Shown here: positions 34,082 to 43,077 of the stretch, one piece after another
Layout: each line of letters opens with the position of its first letter
Position numbering within the stretch: position 1 is the first letter of the stretch
Origin: CAILZL01 sp050181835
GTDB lineage: Bacteria; Pseudomonadota; Gammaproteobacteria; Steroidobacterales; Steroidobacteraceae
DNA: 64,000 nt
Assembly (NCBI GenBank): GCA_050181835.1
Contig: JBFXCU010000003.1
Span: 62,001 to 126,000, forward strand
Reading direction: 5' to 3'
The notes under the pieces: model-generated
The model's input: only the letters and a program-made list of their open reading frames with translations
Database searches by the model: none
Told to the model about the DNA's origin: nothing
Made by a program: the position numbers and the translations under genes

Positions 34082-34139
34082 GGTTATTCCGCCCCAAGCA
34101 CTTTTTTATTGGCCAATTCTTGCATCAGCATAGCAGTCA

Positions 34140-35135
34140 TTATTTACTCTCGGACTGTGTGGGTGCCTCCAGTCCGCGGGAATACAACACCTTGCCATTC
34201 GGCATGACCAGAATGGCATCGACATCATTCAGTTGATTATAGATTTGCATTGCCTCATCCGGGCCCAGCACGAAAGCCGTCTTGGATAAGCCATCAGTAC
34301 GGGTTGCCGTTGACGCAATAATCGTCGCACTGCGCACCTTACTCGCTGACTTACCCGTTTTCGGGTCGATAATGTGGTGATAGCGGACACCACCTTCATC
34401 AAAATAGCGCTCATAGTCCCCAGAGGTGGACAGCGCCGCGTCAACAAGGGGAATCTTGGCGATCACTTTACTGGCGTCATCGGGATGCCGAATCCCCACT
34501 ATCCACGGTTTACCAAAACGGTCACCGATGATGCGGCTATCACCACCAGCCGATACCATCGCGTGATCAATACCACGCGCCTGCAATAGCGCGATACCCC
34601 GATCAACCGCATAGCCTTTGGCAATGCCACCTAAATCGATACGCACACCGGGCTGTGAAAAACCGATCGTCTGCTGCGCGGCATCAAGTAACAGATGTCG
34701 ATAATTCACCGCTGGCAGCGCGGCGGCAATTTGTTTGTCATCAGGCTTTTCATGCTGACGAAAGTCATACATGAAACCAACACTGGCATACGTGATATCA
34801 AAGGCACCATGGGTAATACGGGAAAACTCCACAGCCTGCGTCAGCAGATCAAACAACTCTTTGCTGATTTTGACCGGATGCTGTGCCGCTTCGGCATTAA
34901 CCCGCGACACTTCACTGCTGGATTTATAAGTACTCATCGACTCATCAAGACGGCGCATTTCAGCTAACACCGCATCGATGGCAGCATTGCCCTGTGCAGC
35001 GGTGTCAGTCCACACCTCGACCGTCATGCGCGTACCCATGATGCCGTCATCAACGCGATATACCCACTCTGCCAGCGCCTGAGTGGTAACGCCCATACCC
35101 AGCAAGGTTACAACTACAATTAACACTCGCTTCAC
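34140..35135 (-). CDS. apbE: FAD:protein FMN transferase
   Basis: A 331-residue ApbE enzyme that attaches FMN to threonine residues of exported flavoproteins (Nqr/Rnf subunits, periplasmic reductases). A signal peptide (about 1-22, ending QALAE) is followed by DDGIMGTRMTVEVW, RLDESMSTYKSSSEVSRVNA, GAFDITYASVGFMYDF, RIDLGGIAKGYAVDRG with the FAD-binding and Mg site, and SGDYERYF. Its start overlaps the ttcA stop by four bases (ATGA). No Nqr/Rnf or other flavinylation target gene is in the window. Confidence 0.96.
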   Translation of the reverse strand: MKRVLIVVVTLLGMGVTTQALAEWVYRVDDGIMGTRMTVEVWTDTAAQGNAAIDAVLAEMRRLDESMSTYKSSSEVSRVNAEAAQHPVKISKELFDLLTQAVEFSRITHGAFDITYASVGFMYDFRQHEKPDDKQIAAALPAVNYRHLLLDAAQQTIGFSQPGVRIDLGGIAKGYAVDRGIALLQARGIDHAMVSAGGDSRIIGDRFGKPWIVGIRHPDDASKVIAKIPLVDAALSTSGDYERYFDEGGVRYHHIIDPKTGKSASKVRSATIIASTATRTDGLSKTAFVLGPDEAMQIYNQLNDVDAILVMPNGKVLYSRGLEAPTQSESK

Positions 35136-36022
35136 GGCAACACCGCCGTCTCATCCGACTCTACGGCAGAGAAGCTAGCCAGCAGCTCTGGAGTGAGCTC
35201 ACGCAAATTACGCAGTGAAGCGAAATCAAACCTGCTTGGATCTGCCAGATGCGAAGGCACTACGTTGCGCACCGCAGAAAAAATACTTTCGCTGCGACCA
35301 GGATGCTCAATTTCCCATTGTTTAAGCATGTTCTTGATGATGCGGCGCTGCATGTTTTGCTGCGAGCCACACAGATTGCAGGGGATAATCGGGAATTTGC
35401 GTGCGGTGGCATAGCGCTCAATCTCACGTTCGGCCACATAGGCCATCGGCCGGATGACGATGTTACGCCCATCTTCCGACAACAGTTTGGGTGGCATGGC
35501 CTTTAACTTGCCACCGAAAAACAAATTGAGAAACAGTGTTTCAATGATGTCATCACGATGGTGCCCAAGCGCAATCTTCGTAATGCCATTAGCAGCCGCG
35601 TAGGTATACAGCGAGCCGCGCCGCAGACGTGAGCACAACCCACACATGGTCTTGCCCTCAGGCACCACACGCTTGACCACGCTGTACGTGTCCTGCTCAA
35701 GGATGAAATACGGCACGCCCAGCGCCTTGAGGTACTCAGGCAAGATATGTTCCGGATAATCCGGCTGCTTCTGATCGAGGTTCACTGCGATCAACTCAAA
35801 TTCCACCGGCGCACGGCGTTGTAGTGACAGCAGCATGTCGAGCATGGTGTACGAATCCTTACCACCAGACACACACACCATCACCTTGTCACCGGCTTCA
35901 ATCATCTTGAAGTCCTCAATCGCCTTACCAACCTGACCACGAATCTGCGCCTGCAGCTTCTTGAAATTGTTGGACATCGACTCAGGCTTATCTATAACGG
36001 GGCTCTCTACAGCAACATTCAT
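35132..36022 (-). CDS. ttcA: tRNA 2-thiocytidine(32) synthetase
   Basis: A 296-residue ATP-pyrophosphatase that thiolates C32 of some tRNAs using a [4Fe-4S] cluster. The PP-loop SGGKDSYTMLDML is at about 54-66. Two Cys-x-x-Cys pairs, MCGLCSRLRRGSLY and CNLCGSQQNMQRR, bind the cluster. GHHRDDIIETLFLNLFFGGK and VIRPMAYVAEREIERYA are family hallmarks. First gene of the ttcA-apbE-cstA-ybdD run. Length matches E. coli TtcA. Confidence 0.97.
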   Translation of the reverse strand: MNVAVESPVIDKPESMSNNFKKLQAQIRGQVGKAIEDFKMIEAGDKVMVCVSGGKDSYTMLDMLLSLQRRAPVEFELIAVNLDQKQPDYPEHILPEYLKALGVPYFILEQDTYSVVKRVVPEGKTMCGLCSRLRRGSLYTYAAANGITKIALGHHRDDIIETLFLNLFFGGKLKAMPPKLLSEDGRNIVIRPMAYVAEREIERYATARKFPIIPCNLCGSQQNMQRRIIKNMLKQWEIEHPGRSESIFSAVRNVVPSHLADPSRFDFASLRNLRELTPELLASFSAVESDETAVLP

Positions 36023-36248
36023 TAAGCGGTACTCGTACGAACAGTCATTAGTTGGATATTGTTACCTACCAGCCAGCCTATTGTGTGAATGAATCTGAAC
36101 AGCACGCTGCCACACCAGGCACTCAGTCGAGCCTAGGAATGGATTGCGTAACGCCAAACAGTGCCAACAATTCGGGGCAATCCACCTCGCTAATACATTC
36201 CGATAATAGCCCTTGCAAGTTACCCTCCCTTGCTCCTATATTGGACGC
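36023..36248. other. Region upstream of ttcA and of the candidate small RNA
   Basis: Part of a 405-base gap between ttcA and the histidine kinase gene. It should contain the ttcA promoter on the minus strand. On the plus strand it carries the promoter-like boxes at 36213-36242. A short minus-strand frame at 36123-36320 is not supported as a gene. Confidence 0.4.
36213..36242 (+). promoter_or_regulatory. Sigma-70-like promoter of candidate small RNA
   Basis: TTGCAA (36213-36218), 18-base spacer, TATATT (36237-36242). It would start a transcript near 36249 that runs into the terminator at 36367-36401. Confidence 0.45.
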
Positions 36249-36401
36249 AAGCCGATGAAAAATAATAAATTTATAGCGCGTGGCCACCCCTAAAAAACGG
36301 CTGGCGTTGGGTAAATGCAACAGTATTCAGTACTCGGATGCCCCCCTTTCTGAGTGCTGCTCTCGGGCCGGTAGCTAATAATCAAACTACCGGCTTTTTT
36401 T
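36249..36401 (+). ncRNA. Candidate small RNA of ~150 nt
   Basis: A plus-strand unit without a plausible coding gene: a promoter-like pair upstream, a first hairpin CAGTACTC (36328-36335) / GAGTGCTG (36352-36359) with a C-rich loop (GCCCCCC), and a terminal hairpin with seven Ts. Both neighbouring genes are on the minus strand, so the plus-directed terminator has no other purpose. A 12-codon frame at 36255 lacks a ribosome-binding site. Confidence 0.45.
36367..36401 (+). terminator. Strong intrinsic terminator, plus strand
   Basis: GCCGGTAG (36367-36374) and CTACCGGC (36387-36394), a 12-base loop, then seven Ts. On the minus strand no T tract follows, so it cannot serve the kinase gene. Confidence 0.9.
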
Positions 36402-36427
36402 ATGCGTAGCGCCAAATTCTCACTTAT

Positions 36428-37804
36428 CTAGCTAACCGCATCAAAGCCTAGTATTACCCGCAGCCCCGGCTCGGCCTCCTCCAGCGCCAAGCTGGCGTGG
36501 TGAAAACGACACACGGCAGCAACCAAGCTCAGACCCAAACCCGTACCCGGTTCTGCTTGCGCAGAGTCCAGTCTGACAAAGCGTTGCAGCACTCGCTCAC
36601 GGTCGTCCGCCGGGATTCCGGGACCCGTGTCCTGCACAATCAATTCAATGCGTTTCTCGACATGCCGCACCTGCAACTCCACCGTGCCTTTGGCTGGCGT
36701 GTACTTGATAGCGTTATCGAGCAAATTGGCCACTGCATGCGCCAACAGTTGTCGACTACCTTGAATCAGCCCTTGCTGCAGTGGGCCAAGCCGCAAAGTA
36801 ATGCCGCGTTGCTCTGCCAGCGGCGCATACAGTTCAGCAATCTCGGTTGCCAGCGTGCTTAAATTCAGTTCAGCAATTTCAGCACTGGCGGCACCGCTCT
36901 GTGCTTGGGCAATACGCAGTAATGATTCCAGCGTGCGCAGCAAGGCATCCGCATCTTGTAGTGCTGCTTCGATGGGTTCACGCCCCTGCGGGTGCGCGAC
37001 CGCCAATGCTTGCTCTAGCTGTAATCGCAAACGGTTCAGTGGCCCACGCAAATCATGCGCGGTGCCATCAATCACAAAGCGTAGCGCCAGCGTCAATTGC
37101 TCAATGCGCTCCAGCAAGTCATTCAAACTACCCGCTAGCTCATCCAGCTCATCACCATGGCCACGCACCGGTAAGCGCCGGGCAAAGTCACCTTTGGCGA
37201 TTTCCTGACCAGCATCGGCTATCGCATGCACTTGTTTCAAGACGCGGCGATTCATCCAGATAGCGATGACCGACCCCATAAAGATCAACAGCACCACCGC
37301 CAACGCACCAACGCGCTGCATAACAGCAGCCAAGCGCGCGCGCTCGATAACATCAGTACCAATCAGCAGACGATAGTTATCCGGCAATGTCACCAACGCA
37401 GCACGAATCGGATGCTGTTCAAGACCTTGTTCAGTACTGACATTCACCACAAACTCAAACCACTTGTCACGCTGAATACTCAGCTGTGGCCAGACATCGA
37501 GATTACCAACAATCGGCTTGAGACTTTCATCCGCAAGTAAATACACTGCTCGTGAACGATCTAGGGTTTCACTGCGCCCGCGAATCGCAGCAGCCAAACC
37601 ACGCAAGCCCAGCGTTGAGTATTGTTCCGACAGTCCCTGTATTTGCGCGTCCATCAAGCTTTCGGTAGCAGAATCCACGGCACGCAAGGTCAACACGTAA
37701 ACGCTGCCAAACAACACTGCCGTAATCAGCGCAAACACCGAGATATAAATCAAGGCGAGGCGCACCACACTGGTACGAAAAAAGGCGCGCGAGAATTGCG
37801 GCAT
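36428..37804 (-). CDS. Two-component sensor histidine kinase
   Basis: A 458-residue membrane kinase. Two membrane helices (about 14-38 and 163-184) frame a ~125-residue periplasmic sensor. HAMP (about 186-238), then the phosphorylation box with His250 in TAHDLRGPLNRLR, then the ATPase: N box LLDNAIKYTPAKG, G1 DTGPGIPADDRE, F box, G2 GTGLGLSLV. The start is set at MPQFSRAFF (37804), 16 bases after the regulator's stop, rather than the earlier frame. The periplasmic signal is unknown. Confidence 0.93.
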   Translation of the reverse strand: MPQFSRAFFRTSVVRLALIYISVFALITAVLFGSVYVLTLRAVDSATESLMDAQIQGLSEQYSTLGLRGLAAAIRGRSETLDRSRAVYLLADESLKPIVGNLDVWPQLSIQRDKWFEFVVNVSTEQGLEQHPIRAALVTLPDNYRLLIGTDVIERARLAAVMQRVGALAVVLLIFMGSVIAIWMNRRVLKQVHAIADAGQEIAKGDFARRLPVRGHGDELDELAGSLNDLLERIEQLTLALRFVIDGTAHDLRGPLNRLRLQLEQALAVAHPQGREPIEAALQDADALLRTLESLLRIAQAQSGAASAEIAELNLSTLATEIAELYAPLAEQRGITLRLGPLQQGLIQGSRQLLAHAVANLLDNAIKYTPAKGTVELQVRHVEKRIELIVQDTGPGIPADDRERVLQRFVRLDSAQAEPGTGLGLSLVAAVCRFHHASLALEEAEPGLRVILGFDAVS

Positions 37805-37820
37805 GGTTAACCAACCTTGG

Positions 37821-38501
37821 TCATTCAAGCGGTTCGCCAAACACATACCCCGCACCACGCACAGTATGGATCAGCGCATGCGTAAAATTTTTGTCAACCG
37901 CCTGCCGCAACCGACTCATGTGTACATCAATCACATTGGTCTGTGGATCAAAATGCAAATCCCACACTTGCTCAAGCAGCATTTTGCGCGTTACCACCTG
38001 ATTGGCATGGCGCAACAAAAACACCAGTAAATCAAACTCGCGTGCGGTTAATTGCAATTCTGTATCAGCACGCTGCGCCTTACGCGCCAACAAATCGACC
38101 TCGACATCAGCATAGGTCAAGCGAGTGCTGGCATCCGTTTGCTTGCCACGCCGGAGCAACCCCTCCACACGCGCTAACAATTCCGCGAAGGCGTATGGCT
38201 TGGTCAGATAATCATCACCACCAGCGCGCAAGCCACGCACGCGATCATCCACTTCCGATAAGGCACTGAGAATCAAGATCGGCACTTGGCTACCACTCTC
38301 ACGTACCTGTTTGACGATGGACAACCCTTCCAGCTTGGGCAACATGCGATCAGCAATCAATAAATCCCAAGGTTGCTCCAGCGCGAGCCTAAGACCGACC
38401 TCACCATCAGCGGCATGCTCAACTACATAGCCACACTGACTCAATGCCTGGCGCATCAATTGCGCTGCCTGCATATCATCTTCGATGATCAGGATTGCCA
38501 T
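37821..38501 (-). CDS. OmpR/PhoB-family response regulator
   Basis: A 226-residue regulator. The receiver (1-115) has acidic IEDD at 6-9, phospho-acceptor Asp51 in LLIADRML, Ser/Thr in LILSAL and Lys in YLTKPYAF. The winged-helix DNA-binding domain (about 130-222) has LTAREFDLLVFLLRHANQVV and VIDVHMSRLRQAVDK ending IHTVRGAGYVF. It is transcribed before the kinase. The COG0523 GTPase gene upstream is on the same strand with a 31-base gap, which suggests a metal-related signal, though this is only context. Confidence 0.95.
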   Translation of the reverse strand: MAILIIEDDMQAAQLMRQALSQCGYVVEHAADGEVGLRLALEQPWDLLIADRMLPKLEGLSIVKQVRESGSQVPILILSALSEVDDRVRGLRAGGDDYLTKPYAFAELLARVEGLLRRGKQTDASTRLTYADVEVDLLARKAQRADTELQLTAREFDLLVFLLRHANQVVTRKMLLEQVWDLHFDPQTNVIDVHMSRLRQAVDKNFTHALIHTVRGAGYVFGEPLE

Positions 38502-38532
38502 ACTATGGGTTACCTATTGAACACATACACAC

Positions 38533-39597
38533 TTACGCCACCGGACAGGTTTCACTCATGACCTGCCACCCAACATGCCACTCTGGCCAATTGCTCTTTA
38601 CACCCGGCTCCAACTGTACTTCGATCCGACTATCCTGACGCCAAGCGCATATCTCAAACGAACTGTACTTGCCCCAACGCTGCAACAAATGCCACTGTTC
38701 AACGCCAGTGCGTAATATCGCCTTAAACCGCTCTACGCCCTGCCAGCGCCCCGACTCATCGGCTAACAGCGCTTGCAAGGCATGTAGATCAAACAACAGC
38801 GTAGTGGGAATCATCCAGCCACAGGCTTCGCGCTCCAGCAAAGTTTGCATTCGCACCAACACAAGCTGAGTTCCCCACTGCAAAGTTTCAGCGCTCACTA
38901 CCGGCGCATGTACGTGCCGATGTACGCCAGATCGCTCTGTCATGGGCGACAACTCAAAAGCAAACGCCGCAGCTGGCGGCGATAAAGCAAGCTCCGGCAG
39001 CGCACTTCGCGCACTGAGCCCCACGTAACGTTTACTCGGAAATAACTGTTCCGCCCATTGCATGAACTGTCGGTGCCTCTCATCATCAACAAGTTCCGCT
39101 TTGGACAACAACACCACATCAGCGGCATCAACTTGTTCACGCATTACAGTCGTTAGCCCCGCGTCCGACCATGACTGCGCATCAAGCAAGGCAACCGTAC
39201 TCATCAGCCGCAATGCACCACTGCGCTCAAAACCACGTAACTCTTCGACAATGACGCCGGGATGAGCAATGCCCGACGGCTCAATGACAATACGCGCTGG
39301 CCATTGTGACGGCGGGCGGGCCAGTAACGCTGATAGCTGCTGGCGAAAATCTTCTTCGCCGGTGCAACACAAGCAGCCACCGGGAATCATGCGCAAGTCA
39401 TAAGCACCGCGTGCGGCGGCGGCCAGCGTCAATGTATCAATACCCGTGTCAGTAAACTCATTCAGGATCACCACCCAGGTTTCATGGGCTGGCTTATCGG
39501 CCAGCAGACGCGCAATGGCGGTGGTCTTACCCGCGCCGAGGCTGCCGGTAATGATATTTACGGGAATAGGAATTGGCGACGTGGCAGGTAAACTCAT
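38533..39597 (-). CDS. COG0523/CobW-family metal GTPase
   Basis: A 354-residue G3E-family metallochaperone GTPase. Walker A is ITGSLGAGKTTAIARLL (about 17-32), the metal-binding CxCC motif is MIPGGCLCCTGEEDFR, Walker B-like IVIEPSGIAHPGVIVEEL, and the guanine motif SKAEL takes the place of NKxD. The C-terminal domain (from about 235) is the CobW C domain. The family inserts Zn, Co or Ni. In SKAEL the usual Asn and Asp are Ser and Glu, so nucleotide specificity could be altered. Possibly cotranscribed with the two-component genes. Confidence 0.88.
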   Translation of the reverse strand: MSLPATSPIPIPVNIITGSLGAGKTTAIARLLADKPAHETWVVILNEFTDTGIDTLTLAAAARGAYDLRMIPGGCLCCTGEEDFRQQLSALLARPPSQWPARIVIEPSGIAHPGVIVEELRGFERSGALRLMSTVALLDAQSWSDAGLTTVMREQVDAADVVLLSKAELVDDERHRQFMQWAEQLFPSKRYVGLSARSALPELALSPPAAAFAFELSPMTERSGVHRHVHAPVVSAETLQWGTQLVLVRMQTLLEREACGWMIPTTLLFDLHALQALLADESGRWQGVERFKAILRTGVEQWHLLQRWGKYSSFEICAWRQDSRIEVQLEPGVKSNWPEWHVGWQVMSETCPVA

Positions 39598-40193
39598 GGC
39601 GCTATGCTGGACAACCCGCTGTGATTGTACAAGCTATATGCAGCAAACCGCAGGTGATCACCCACGACGTAGCGGCCAACACTGGGCAGGCTCAAAACGA
39701 TTCGTTAGAGCTTGGAAGAGGAATGCCCACTGTCCCACTACATTGATTTTATTAGTGAGCTGTGGCTGAAAATCAATCAGCCAGCAAAGAAAGCATTTAG
39801 GCCGGTGTGGTAACGCGGTCGCTATCGCCTTTTTAAGATGTCACGCTTCGCCGTAGTTCGAGGTAAATCTGCCTTCAGTCGCATGACCTCACTACGTAGC
39901 GTGACCAGATCACCTGACGCATACTGAGTTGTGCTGCTTCGCAGTTTCAGCAGAGGCGTTTCGATTGCCATGAACACACCCTGTGTTATCAGAGCATTGT
40001 AGAGAGAAAACACCAGCTTCCAAATATCGGTGCCGGGAGTCGATTAGTGTATAGCGGTCATCCGCTAACTGTATTTGCAATATTGCTACCACAAAGCCTT
40101 GTGTTTAACGATCCAATTCGCTGCGCTCAGTGCGCCACCGTGCGTAGCTTGCTAGGCTAGCCACCTACATTAGAATTAGATAAGCGCCGCATC
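39598..40193. other. Gap with transposase relic
   Basis: 596 bases between the COG0523 gene (minus) and the radical SAM gene (plus). It holds one short remnant resembling IS3-type OrfA (39822-39974, separate entry) and a plus-strand frame at 39713-39812 that I cannot identify. Otherwise no gene, RNA or strong terminator is seen. Confidence 0.4.
39822..39974 (-). pseudogene. IS3-type transposase OrfA fragment
   Basis: A 49-residue piece beginning MAIETPLLKLRSSTTQYASG. Its C-terminal part, LRSEVMRLKADLPRTTAKRD ILKRR, resembles the coiled leucine-zipper end of IS3-family OrfA proteins (usually ...ERDILKKA). The helix-turn-helix part and OrfB are missing, so it is a relic. Similarity is short and could be chance. 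Confidence 0.4.
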
Positions 40194-42131
40194 ATGCCAG
40201 ATTCCGATTTCCGCGTTCTTTCCCTCATCCCGCCGATGACACAGCTCAATACCCCGTATCCCTCCACGGCGTACTTGACGGGATTTCTGCGTTCACGCAG
40301 GGTCGACGCGGTGCAGGAAGATCTGGCACTGGAGCTGGTGCTGCAATTGTTTTCGGTAAAAGGCCTGGAAGCCATTCATGATTGCGTCAATGCACTGCCA
40401 CTCAAGCAGCGTAGTGAACGGGTACAGGTGTTTGCAGCACAGTATCCGCGTTATCTATCCACCATCTCCGCCACGATCAGTTTTCTGCAAGGGCACGATG
40501 CAACGCTCGCGCATCGCATTGCCAGTCGCCAGTTTCTGCCGGAAGGCGAACGCTTTACCTCGCTAGAGGCTTACTTGGATGAATCGGGTGGCGACGCGCT
40601 GGCTTGGGCCTTCGGTTCGCTGGGCACACAAGATCGCGCGCGGCATCTGGCGACGTTGTATTTGAATGACTTGGCGGATGTGTTGCGCGACGCCGTCGAT
40701 GAACGCTTTGAGTTTGTACGCTATGCCGAATCGCTGGCGCAAAGCCAGCCTACTTTCGGGCCGCTAGCTAAGGCGCTGGCAGCCGCACCGAATCTGGTGG
40801 ATCAAGTACTGCAACAATTAGCTGTCGCGGCAATTGAACAACATCAACCTAAAGCAGTGCTGATCTCGGTGCCTTTTCCCGGTGCGGTGTACGCGGCGTT
40901 TCGCATCGCGCAACGCATCAAGGCGCATGACCCCAGCATCATCACCGTACTGGGCGGGGGCTTTGTCAACACTGAGTTACGTGAATTAAATGAGCCGCGT
41001 GTATTCGATTACTTCGACTACGTGACGCTGGACGATGGTGAGCTACCAGCACTCGCCTTGCTGGAACACTTGCAAGGCCAACGCAGTCGTGACCAACTGG
41101 TGCGAACATTCGTACTTGAACGACAACCAGCACCCGTAGTTCGATTCATTAACCATGCCGAACCTGACATTCCGTTTGCAGACATCGGCACCCCTACCTG
41201 GGATGGCTTGCCGCTAGACCGCTATCTGTCATTACTCGATATGCTCAACCCCATGCACCGACTATGGTCGGATGGACGCTGGAATAAACTCACCGTAGCA
41301 CATGGCTGTTACTGGAAAAAATGCAGCTTCTGCGATATCAGCTTGGACTATATCTCACGCTATGAAACGGCGTCGGCTAGCATGCTGGTAGATCGTATTG
41401 AAACGATCATTAATGAAACCGGACAGACCGGCTTTCACTTTGTAGATGAAGCCGCACCACCCAAATCATTAAAGTCATTGGCGCTGGAATTACAGCGGCG
41501 CAACCTGGCCATATCGTGGTGGGGAAATATCCGCTTTGAAAAATCATTCAATATCGAGCTGTGCCAGCAGTTAGCTGACAGCGGCTGTATTGCTATTTCT
41601 GGTGGTTTGGAAGTCGCCTCGGATCGTCTGCTGCAGTTAATGAAAAAAGGCGTATCCGTCGCACAGGTGGCACGCGTCACTCGCGCCTTTACTGATGCCG
41701 GCATTTTGGTGCATGCCTACCTGATGTATGGCTTCCCCACACAAACCGTGCAGGATACGGTTGATGCACTGGAATACGTGCGCCAGCTATTTACTGAAGG
41801 CTGCATTCAATCAGGCTTCTTTCATCGCTTCACATGCACCGTACATTCACCCGTCGGCATGCATCCCGAACAATATGGCGTGACATTGGCGCCGCTACCA
41901 AAAATCAGTTTCGCCAAGAACGACATCAGCTTCGTTGACCCCACTGGCGTGGATCACGACAGCTTAAGCGTTGCGCTCAATAAGGCTCTGTACAACTATA
42001 TGCATGGCATTGGCCTGGAAAAATCAGCACACACTTGGTTCACTGGCAAGACACCCAAGACGACAGTACCATCAGACTTCATTGCCAAAGCATTGTCCAA
42101 AACAGAGGATTACTTACAGGTCAATCGCTGA
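40194..42131 (+). CDS. B12-binding-type radical SAM protein
   Basis: A 645-residue protein: a long N-terminal region with a Rossmann/B12-like part (about 215-310; PKAVLISVPFPGAVYAAFRI, VLGGGFVNTELREL) and a radical SAM core (about 355-600). The cluster motif is GCYWKKCSFCDISLDY, which spaces the cysteines as C-x4-C-x2-C instead of the usual C-x3-C-x2-C. WWGNIRFEKSF, GCIAISGGLEVASDRLL and YLMYGFPTQT are typical of the barrel. A DxHxxG cobalamin motif is not evident, so B12 binding is uncertain. Function unknown. Confidence 0.82.
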   Translation: MPDSDFRVLSLIPPMTQLNTPYPSTAYLTGFLRSRRVDAVQEDLALELVLQLFSVKGLEAIHDCVNALPLKQRSERVQVFAAQYPRYLSTISATISFLQGHDATLAHRIASRQFLPEGERFTSLEAYLDESGGDALAWAFGSLGTQDRARHLATLYLNDLADVLRDAVDERFEFVRYAESLAQSQPTFGPLAKALAAAPNLVDQVLQQLAVAAIEQHQPKAVLISVPFPGAVYAAFRIAQRIKAHDPSIITVLGGGFVNTELRELNEPRVFDYFDYVTLDDGELPALALLEHLQGQRSRDQLVRTFVLERQPAPVVRFINHAEPDIPFADIGTPTWDGLPLDRYLSLLDMLNPMHRLWSDGRWNKLTVAHGCYWKKCSFCDISLDYISRYETASASMLVDRIETIINETGQTGFHFVDEAAPPKSLKSLALELQRRNLAISWWGNIRFEKSFNIELCQQLADSGCIAISGGLEVASDRLLQLMKKGVSVAQVARVTRAFTDAGILVHAYLMYGFPTQTVQDTVDALEYVRQLFTEGCIQSGFFHRFTCTVHSPVGMHPEQYGVTLAPLPKISFAKNDISFVDPTGVDHDSLSVALNKALYNYMHGIGLEKSAHTWFTGKTPKTTVPSDFIAKALSKTEDYLQVNR

Positions 42132-42209
42132 ATATGCCCCTGCGTCCTGACTGGTAATTCCCAGCATTCTCAATGAATAATGCGCGCCCATTCAATCCTC
42201 TTCACTGCA

Positions 42210-42929
42210 ATGAATCCCATCGATACCAACGTAACTGATAACGACACGGAACAGCTAAAACATCGCCGCATCCGCAGCTTTGTGCTGCGCATGGGACGCA
42301 TGACAACGGGCCAGCAACGCGCCATGGATGAACTCTGGCCGCGCTTTGGTATTGACTACACACCTGCCCGGCTGGATCTTGACGCGGTATTCGGTCGACA
42401 AGCGCCGCGTATGGTCGAAATCGGTTTTGGCACTGGTGAGGCTCTGTTTGCTTATGCGCAAACGCATCGGGAAATGGACTGTCTTGGCATCGAAGTGCAT
42501 CGTCCCGGTGCCGGTCATTTATTGCTACAAGTTGAAAGCGACCAAACGACTAACATACGTGCCAGCTGTCATGATGCAGTGGAAGTGCTGACACACCAGC
42601 TTGGTGCTGCCAGCATCGACGCAGTACACATCTTCTTTCCTGACCCTTGGCATAAGTCACGCCATCACAAACGGCGTTTAATTCAAACCGCATTTGCCGA
42701 CCTGCTGGCACGGGTACTTAAACCCGGCGGTGTGCTGCGATTAGCTACCGACTGGGAGAACTACGCCGAACACATGCGTGCGGTGCTGGATATACATCCA
42801 CAATTCAACAACCTGGCAGGCGACACAGGCTACATGCCCAGACCCGATGATCGCCCACTGACTCGCTTTGAGCGACGCGGACATCGCCTCGGACATGGCG
42901 TATGGGATATGGCGTACCAGCGCCGCTGA
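42210..42929 (+). CDS. trmB: tRNA (guanine-N7)-methyltransferase
   Basis: A 239-residue SAM enzyme that methylates G46 in the tRNA variable loop. Motifs: RIRSFVLRMGRMT, motif I VEIGFGTGEALFAYA, LGIEVHRPGAGHLL, motif IV HIFFPDPWHKSRHHKRRLIQ with the catalytic Asp, LATDWENYAEHM, and TRFERRGHRLGHGVWDM. An upstream ATG at 42180 is in frame; neither start has a good ribosome-binding site and 42210 (MNPIDTN) is closer to usual lengths. Confidence 0.95.
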   Translation: MNPIDTNVTDNDTEQLKHRRIRSFVLRMGRMTTGQQRAMDELWPRFGIDYTPARLDLDAVFGRQAPRMVEIGFGTGEALFAYAQTHREMDCLGIEVHRPGAGHLLLQVESDQTTNIRASCHDAVEVLTHQLGAASIDAVHIFFPDPWHKSRHHKRRLIQTAFADLLARVLKPGGVLRLATDWENYAEHMRAVLDIHPQFNNLAGDTGYMPRPDDRPLTRFERRGHRLGHGVWDMAYQRR

Positions 42930-43077
42930 TTGCCTTAGCGTGACTCACGCTTGTAACAGCAGCAGCTAACGAACCTTCCTACCACGCAATAGCAAGCCAT
43001 TACGCTGCGACTGCAACCTATTTGTCACGCAGGCTGACTACAGTGTGCGTCATTGTGGACAAGGCTAGATTTGCTTA

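Noticed and set aside
36123..36320. 65-residue minus-strand frame upstream of ttcA
   Set aside because: Overlaps the promoter and body of the candidate small RNA, no ribosome-binding site, no recognisable protein.
39713..39812. Plus-strand frame reading LEEECPLSHYIDFISELWLK
   Set aside because: No start, preceded by an in-frame stop, and not recognisable as any protein; possibly more transposon debris.
42938..42954. Palindrome AGCGTGA-C-TCACGCT after trmB
   Set aside because: Short stem without T tract or known operator match; may be chance.
43018..43040. PHO-box-like sequence upstream of the first glycosyltransferase
   Set aside because: Only about 5 of 7 and 4 of 7 positions match the two halves of the CTGTCAT repeat; too weak to report as a PhoB site.
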